A stretch of DNA of 64,000 nucleotides from Acanthornis magna (Eukaryota; Chordata; Aves; Passeriformes; Acanthizidae). The translations under genes and the position numbers were made by a program. The notes under the pieces are model-generated. The model ran no database searches, had not been told where the DNA came from, and was given only the letters and a program-made list of their open reading frames with translations. Location of the stretch: NCBI GenBank assembly GCA_036785705.1, contig JAWUZG010000015.1, forward strand, positions 4,417,001 to 4,481,000, written 5' to 3'. This document shows, piece after piece, positions 48,901-57,900 of the stretch. The stretch's first letter is position 1. Every line of letters begins with the position of its first letter.

Positions 48901-51900
48901 ACCAGGAAGGACCCTGCTGTAAATGCCTTTCTAAACCAACCAAGTCAGGGTTCTCTGTTGTAGTACGATGGGGTGTAGCTGACCTGCCTGTTAAATGCCT
49001 TGTGTAAGAGGCAGATTTATTAGAAGGAAACCCTTTCCAAAGACCTAAAACTGAGGTGTCATCAGCCATAACAGCAAACCTTTAGATCAGTTTGATGCAG
49101 TTTTCCTGGATGTGTTCCTGGGTTTTTCTCCCAATCCCTCAGCAGTCCCAGTCACAGCTGGGTGTGTGTGGGAGTGCTTTGGAAAGTGGTGCAGCATTGC
49201 CCAGGGCCTGGGGGGATCAGCCCCCTGCAAGGCCAGTGCTCCATAGGTTCTGCTGCTTGTCCTTTCCTCTTTGACCTCAGCTGGAGTGAGCCTGTGCAAG
49301 AATTTGGGGATTCTTCGGGGGGTTGTTGTGAGAACCTCTCTGTTGTTCCTGTTTAAGCTGCCTGGAGTAGGGTAAGCTCTGCTATGCATAAAAACTGAGT
49401 GTGTGTAAACTTAAAGCACTGCTTTCTTTCTGCAAGGAAATGACCTCCGAAGAGAAGAGCACTATCACCAACCTCAGCAAGTGTGACTTCACCCACATGA
49501 GCCAGTATTTCAAAGCTCAGTCGGAAGCTAGGAAACAGATGTCCAAGGAGGAGAAACAGGTACCAGAGGGAATTCTAGGAGACTTGTGATTCTTAGCTGG
49601 CTTGTAAACATCTTTGTGTAATCATTCCCCTGCCTGTCTTGCTGTTCACACGTCAGTGTTTTCACCAGCTTCAGATTATTGCTTTCATGTGAACTGGAGG
49701 AGTCTTCAGGTAGGGCAGAGCACTATGTTTACAGCTGAATCTTCATCCTGACTTGAAATGATATTGATAGGGCTGATCCTGCTTAGGGAAAGAAGTAAGT
49801 AACTGCTTAAGTAAAGTTAAGTAACTGCTTAAGTTAATAAAGAGAATCAGAGGTGCTGCCTCTGGGTTCATTGGTCTCTGGGCAATAATGAGCAGTGCAT
49901 ACTCAGTTAAGGATGGGAGAGTTAAGGATGGTGGAAAGGATGCAGCATTGCCATTAATGAATAAAATGGGAGAAGAAATATTAAACATTACTTAATGCTG
50001 CTTTTTTAATAAAAATGAACTTTATTATCCAGTAGTATGGCTACAGTGTCTCATAAGTTGAGAATTAAATTAACTGCAATGGAAGTTGGAAGCTGGAAAC
50101 TTTCCCCAGCTTCTCAGTTGATTTTCTGGAATGCTCTAGTAGTTGTCCTTTGAATGATGGGCCTGGCAGCTTGGAATTACAGCCTTTGGGATCAGAGGGA
50201 TCCCATCAAAATAGAGGGCCCTTGTCTTACTGCTGTTTCTGTTTAATAAATGTGCGTGAGCCCTTCAGTTCTTGTCCATGGTAGAGCTAAAAATGGAGCA
50301 GAAGTGGCTTTTTCTGTTTCTTAGCTGGTGCAGCAGTGCTGTCTGTGGGTCAGATGTTTATTTTGAGCTGCAATGTTTTTATTTTTCCCTCTATATAATT
50401 AGAGTTCAGGCACAGAAGTATGCAGTGAAATCTCAGCACATTCTTTCTTAGAAGTCTGTGTTCTGCTTATGAGACCATTTGCTGACACAGGCTTGACATG
50501 CAGCAGCCTGGAGACATTCCTTTGCCTGCTTTCCGATGCTGAGTTCAAACACAGAAGTCTTTTATACACAGAGTTTTTATATATAAACAACAAGATATGA
50601 AGTCCAGTGGATGTCAAATGCTCAGTATAGAATAGAAAGCAGCAGTACTGTGCTGGGGGTACCCTTGAAGCTGAGATATAGGAGTAGAGGTACACGTGTC
50701 TGTTGTGGCAAAGTTGTAGCTGCCTTCTCCAGCACTGACCTGTTTCCCTCAAATACAAGTTTCCAGAGCATTTTCACACATTCTTTCCCTTTTTCCAGTT
50801 TGTTTGTGCTGCTTGCATTTTATGAATGCATTTTTGGCCAGTCTGATATACTTCCCATGATGGGGATCTGGTTTTGGGTTGGGTCTTCAGCATTAGTGTG
50901 GTGCAAATATTAAAATTTGTGAAGTCTTGGCATATAGAGGTGCGTGTAGCGCTGTGTGTGCCATATCATCTTTGCTTTTGTCTTTTCCCAGAAAATCAAA
51001 GAGGAGAACGAGCGGCTATTGAAGGAGTATGGTTACTGTGTGATGGACAACCACAAGGAGAGGATTGCCAACTTCAAGATTGAACCTCCAGGTCTCTTCC
51101 GAGGTCGTGGGAACCATCCCAAAATGGGAATGTTGAAGAGACGCATCATGCCCGAAGACATCATCATTAACTGCAGCAAGTGAGCACTGGACTCTTCACA
51201 CCGTGGCTTTGCTTTCTGGAGCTCATTTTTTAAAACCCTATATCAGTTGATACTCAAGCATGTAGAATTAGGGATGCAGCTTATCTTGTTCTTGTATGGA
51301 TAAGAAACTGAGTCACACAAGCAAAGATTGAGCAAGGCAATCATGGGTTTCATGTAGAACTTTGTCAACATATTTTCTTCCTCACGCCTACAGCCTACAT
51401 CTGCTTAAACTGCCTTTTCTGCTAGTATTTCCAGAAAATAATTTTCTTATACATAGGTTGCCCTACTTTGTCTTCCTTGATGTTGAAGGTTAAGGTTTGG
51501 TGGGCTTCTCTTCGCTCTCTAGTCCTGATAAGTGTCCACACTATTGCACTGTGCACAAATCAAAGCTGGTCCTAGCAATGTGTCCCACTTACAGTATAAT
51601 TCTTCAGCAGGTATATGTTGGTAGCAGTTACATTCCCAATCTTTGACTGTTCATTTTGATTCACTTGATTTCCTGCTTGTAGAGATAATGCACTTCTGTT
51701 GCCTCAGTTCCTTACCCTGCACTTTCTTTGTGTAATGCTGTTTATTGCCTTCTCTGTTTTGATTCTGGCGAGAGTATCTTTAAATAGTTTTTATCTTCTG
51801 TTTTCTAATTTCTCTGTAGGGATTCCAAAATCCCTGCCCCTCCACCAGGACACAAATGGAAGGAGGTCCGGCATGATAACAAGGTGACCTGGCTGGTGTC

Positions 51901-54900
51901 ATGGACTGAGAACATCCAAGGCTCTATCAAATACATCATGTTGAACCCTAGCTCAAGAATTAAGGTAAAGATCTTGTTCAAAAAACAAAACCAAAGCAAT
52001 CTTCCTGGTCGTGTTTCCACGAAGCAAATGTAACTCTTGGTTAGGAAAGAGATAGGAGGTAAAGCTGCCTTGCTATTTCATCCTACAGTGGTTGAAAAAC
52101 TTTGGGAAGCTTCTGTTCCCCCTTGAAAAGAGACGATACAGTTACTGCCCAGGAGAGCAGCCGAAATCTGGAAAATGTCTCCTGGAAAGCATTATTGTGT
52201 CATTTCTAATAGGAATCCTTCAACCTGTGTAAACCTAAAAAGAATCAATTTATCCAGTAACAGACTTGCTCTGGTAGATATTTGATGTACATTTGGCCTT
52301 GACTTCCCCTGCCTGGTCATGTAGTGAAGTTCTAACCATGGGTTGTTAATTAGTTGTTGGTAAAATGAAAATTAAATACCCAGCCAGGCTCCTGGCTGAG
52401 AAAGCTGGTAAGGAGCTCATGACTGAAGGAAAACAAACTCCTGCTGTGGGAGCAAATATCCAGTCAGTGGATCAAGTCCATAAAAGCAAGAATTTAAGCT
52501 CTTCTCATGAAGGCTTTTTCTGAGAAATTTTTTCCTGGATTGGAAACAAGGAGTTTGTCCTACAAATACAGGAGGAAAAAAATCTCAATTCCTTGTGAAT
52601 TCCTGCCCTCTTTTTCCTATGTCTTGAATATATAATAATGATGATGAACTGTTGATGTTGCTCTTGCCTTTTATGGGTGTTTAATTACACAGCTGAAAGA
52701 ACATAAGTGTCATCTGAATAAAGCAGAGGAAACCATTTGTATTTTGAGAAGCAGGGAAGATGTGTCTTTTGTGTCTCTAGTTGCTTCCATGGAAGCATTT
52801 AATATCATGGAAATCTGAATGACCTGCAGCTGTGTGGCTGCACAGTGTGAAGCTGAGCTGAGCAGCAGCAGCATCTCAGTGCTTTTGTACAGCAAGACCA
52901 TTTGCCACACACGGGCTTGCAAAGCCTTGAGATGCAGATTGGAGCTGGTCCTCTGCCTGCTCTCCAGTGCTGACTCTATTCCAACTTCCCCTGCAGGGTG
53001 AGAAGGACTGGCAGAAGTACGAGACAGCTCGGAGGTTGAAGAAGTGTGTAGATAAAATCCGGAATCAATACCGAGAAGACTGGAAATCCAAAGAGATGAA
53101 AGTACGGCAGAGGGCTGTGGCACTCTACTTCATTGATAAGGTGAGGCTCCTTCCTTGGCTCCTCTTACCTTCCCTGTGCTGCTAGGAATACTTGGGAATG
53201 CAGTGTGTTTGTCTTGAAGGCAGAATTGAGCCCTCAGTTACTAAGGTATCCTGAGACTTCCTGGTGGGCAGGCTCCTTTTCCTTCCCCTTACCTGGAATC
53301 CAAGGCAATAAACTATTGTACTAAACACGGCTATTTCAGGCAGCATTGTTTAGTTCATGCAAAACTCACAGCCTGGTTCCAGAATCGCCCAGTTGGATTA
53401 CTGGGAAGTTTGTGTAGGCCTTTTGTCTCCAGCTGTTTCAGTTTTCCTGCTGGGAATTTCTGCTGGTTTGTCACCTCTTCAGTTTGAGGTCACAGTTGTG
53501 AGGTTTTGTAATTATGCTAATTTTTTCACCACAGCATAAAAAAAACTGCAGTTGTGTTGATGCATTTAAAGCAACATAAAACCAGTTCCCAGGGAGCTGT
53601 TCCCTAGTAGCATATGGTGTCTTGACTAGCTAAATTAGCAGGTTTTGTTCAAAATGGTTAGATATAAACCAGGGAATTTGATGTGAATGATTATGGTTTC
53701 ATATGACCACTGAAGATTCCGAAAGCTAGAAATTGGTTTAGCCAGTACTGTTAAGATATGTGTTTTTATGCAGCCAGATGTAGCCTTGAGATAATTTATA
53801 CAAGCCAATATTTATATAACCTATATGCTATTTGAAATGTATTTAGTGTGCAGTGAATAGGATCATAGAAGATGAACAACTGAACTGTGTGATTTGTTTC
53901 AAGTAGACTTCACACAGAAGTCAATTTGATTTTTGAAAACTGCCACACTTTTTGAAATTAATTTCCATTAGTGAGAACTGCCTCACAGTTTGAGTTACTT
54001 AATGAGCAAAAGTTGGTAAAGCATCTCTTAAGGAAGAAAAGGAGATATTCTCCTCTGGACACTGTTGATTCTAGGCTAGTGTCTGAAGGTTTGCAGCATC
54101 TCTGTATTCTGGGGATGGTTAAAATTCCTTACCTCTCTTGTCTTTATGTAAATGTAGCTTGCCCTGAGAGCTGGTAATGAAAAAGAAGAAGGAGAGACAG
54201 CTGACACCGTGGGCTGCTGCTCTCTGAGAGTAGAGCACATCAAGCTGCATCCCGAACTGGATGGGCAGGAATACGTGGTTGAGTTTGACTTCCTCGGGAA
54301 GGACTCCATCCGATATTACAACAAAGTCCCTGTGGAGAAGAGGGTAAGGCATCTCCACAAGCACATTCACAGGCTGAATTGCACAGAGATGTGATCAGCA
54401 CAGTTGGGGTGGCAATAATAGGTTTTTTTTATCACCACTCAGATACTGAGCCAGAAAGTAAGTCAATGTTACATCTTCTTTATTGGCCATGCCATTGAAG
54501 GTGGTGTGACACAGCCCAGCAGGTGAGATGGTCATACCTTGCTGCTCTTCCCTGTGGTCTCAGTGTGAAGAGTTGGCATAACATAACTGTAACAGCTGTG
54601 TTAGATGAGTTTCCTGGGTCTCGTTCTGGTCACCAGGGTTGGTTTTGTCACCTGTAGACGGTGGAGTTCCAGGCCCACCTGTGACAAGTAAGAGCGTAAA
54701 AGGTTCTGAAATACTGCTGGCACTGACAGAGCAGCAGATTGAATGGGGCTTTGATAATACACACCTCTGTCACAGTGGTTTGGTTCATGTTGGAGCTGTG
54801 CCCTCACAGAGGTAGATCTTGATCTTGGCTGCTCCAGGGCCTATGGAGTAAATGCACTGATACGTCAGGCCTGTGAACCTGGATGTCTCCCAGCCAAGGC

Positions 54901-57900
54901 TTCTTATGCCATGTCAGTTCTTTTATTTCTTTGTCATCCACCAATTTCAAATTTGCTGTGATTTTGGTCTCATTCCAGAATCAATCCCTGTCCAGCAGTG
55001 TGAACCTGGAGGGCACTATCCAAAATGTTTTTGTGGGTGTAACAGCTTTGCATCTGGCCCCACAGCACTGTGGTCTGTGTTAAGATACCCTGTGTATCCT
55101 GTGCTAATTGTAATGACAGTCAGCAGTAAATGTTGGCCTCTTGAGGAGCAAAACAAATGGAAAAAATCAAACTACTGCTGCTCTAGAAATTAACGTGTGC
55201 TAGAATTCCTGCTTCCCGGTGTAAAGAAGAAAACGTGTTTTTCTGTTTAAATTTATTGGTATCTCTTGGTGTCTTTTCAGTGCTTAAAATGGGAGTTGAT
55301 TATTGTGGAACTAGAAATCTTTGTATATTGGGTGCCTATAGAAGAATGTATGTTGTTGAGAAGCTGGGGAATTGGAGCATGCAGAGCTGGGATTTGTGGT
55401 CTCTGTTATAATCAAAGATGCTTTGATTGTTCTCCCTATCCCAGTGAGACATGTTTGGGCTGAAATTGTATGAAACAATGCAGCAGTGAGAAGGGTTGGT
55501 TTCTTGTAGCCTCAATCCATGGGAAGTGGCTCAGGAGTCTCTTGGGCTCGAGTAATAATGGGAGAGTGTGGGAAGGGCAGTAGTTTTGAGGTTTCTTTCT
55601 CTGTTAGGCAGCTAAGCCAGAGCAGAGTCAGGTCTCCTGCAATTTTGATCCAAAGGATGAGGATAAAGGGCACTGAAGGCTCAGGACTGTTGTTGCTGGG
55701 GAGGAACCTGCAACACAAGCATTGCATTGAGAGATGGGTCTTTGTCTGCTGGGAAGTAACATCCAGCATCTTCAGTGTTCCCTCATAACAGTTTAATGGC
55801 TCCCTGGCAGTACTGCTTTCATACAGCTTTGTACTGCCCAGTGCTGTCTGGTCTGTGTGCCTGAAACTCCTGGTTTTCTTTTCCTGCAGGTGTTCAAGAA
55901 TCTTCAGCTGTTCATGGAGAACAAGCAGCCTGAGGATGACCTCTTTGACCGCCTCAATGTAAGCACATAGTTCATGGTGAGGGCAGTGGGGCACCATGAA
56001 CAGGCTTGCTCTGCACCAGGCGGTAACAGCTGCTCTGTTCCAGAAATGGTTTCAGTGGAAATTTTCTTCCAGAGCAGCCTCAAAGCAGTGAGAGTCTGTC
56101 TCAGCCTGGTGTCTGAACTGTCCACTGTGCCCACAGGTTCCCAAAGCGATGGGCCTTGGTCCTGCCTGGCTCTGACCTGGGGAGATTTTTTCAGAGTTGA
56201 GAGATGATGAATGTGTGAGGTGACAGATTTTCAGATTCCATCCCTGTCTGCACTCTTGGCTCTGTGGGAGCACTGTGGTGGTCTGGACACGTTTATTGTT
56301 ACTGGAAACCAAAGCCTCCACACCAGAGAAATCCTTTTTGGCCACTTGTGGTACTTGTCACCAATCTAATCCTCGCTGGTTCTTTGTTCGCTTCTGCTGT
56401 GGTTTCAGTAATGCTGTGACTATTCTGTTGTGGTCAGGTCTGAGTACACCAGGCCTCAGCCGTGAGCTGCACGTCTGTGTCAGCCGTGGGTCCAGAGGTT
56501 TCACAAATGCTGTGGCCATTTCCTAGTGCTCACTGTCATCTCCTTTCTGCTTCTTTAGACCAGTATCTTAAATAAACACCTTCAAGACCTTATGGAGGGA
56601 CTGACAGCCAAGGTATTCCGTACTTACAATGCCTCCATCACGCTACAGCAGCAGCTCAAGGAGCTCACTAACCGTAAGTCTTGTCCCTGAAGCTGTGAGG
56701 GGAACAGATCTTACTCTGCAATACAGACCTGGCTTCCTTGGCTGAGCCACAAGTCATAGATTTGTTCACCACTTCCTTGTTACAGTTCTCCCAGTGCAAA
56801 TATCAAGCAGCTGAGGTCTGACCAAAAATCTGCTGTCAGACAATTTCTTGGGGTAGTTGAGCAGCCCAGCACTGGGGCAGGGCAGAGCTGACTTGTGAGC
56901 ACACCAAAGTGTGCCTGCCTGTCCTTTGCCAAATCTATTTGCTTTCTGTTAATTGTGAGGTGCGGTAGATGACAGGCAAGGCAGATGCATCTGTAACAGC
57001 CCCGTGTTTCTTGGCTGCTCATCCACAACCTCTGTGAGCAGTGCTGGCTTGCCCTTGGCAGCTTTACCAAGTAGGCAAGTTGGATCTGTGAGGCTCTGGA
57101 GTGTCCTGGGCAGTGTAGTCCTGCTGTCCCCTGCTCTGAGCATGGCTGTGCTTCCCCTCAGTTGAGTTGAGATGGTGTCAGTGGGAACCAAAAGCATCCC
57201 AGAAGGAGTTAGGAGCTGGGATGGCTGTGTCCAGCCTCTTGGGACTGTAGTTAGAGTACAGTGTTGAGACTGGCCGTGGGAGGGGAAGGTTAGTTCTGCA
57301 GTGACTGTGAGCATGCACTCAGTGGGACACTGGCTGGGGCAGCACACCCTGGAGAACCCACTTGTTCACCACTCTCCTGTCCTTCACAGCGGATGACAAC
57401 ATCCCAGCAAAGATCCTCTCCTACAACCGTGCCAACAGAGCGGTGGCCATTCTGTGTAACCACCAGAGAGCTCCGCCCAAAACCTTCGAGAAGTCCATGA
57501 TGAACCTGCAGAGCAAGGTACCTCCCCCTGCCCAGCTCTAGGGCAGCAGGGCTCCAAGTGCTGCATCTCAGGAGTCAGGATTCCTTTCCCTTGGGGTGAA
57601 AGCAGTGTGCTTTTCCCTGTCCAGAGTTGGTAGTTTGCATTAGAGATGGGCCTGCTTGGAGAGGAGCAGGGAGCTGGAAGGGGCTTCTCTGAATTGTTTT
57701 TACTTGTAAAGAGCAAGACCAGACCCTTTTCCTGCCCTTCATCCTATAGCTGTGTGTTCTGCTGCCACTGAAACTTGAGAGCAGCAGTCTCTAGCTCTGA
57801 TGTGTGTCCCCTAAAGAACCTAGAGTAGGCATCCACCCCTGTTGTGTGAATCCCAGGCCACTGTCAGTGAGTACATAGTACATTATGTCCCTCTGACGCG

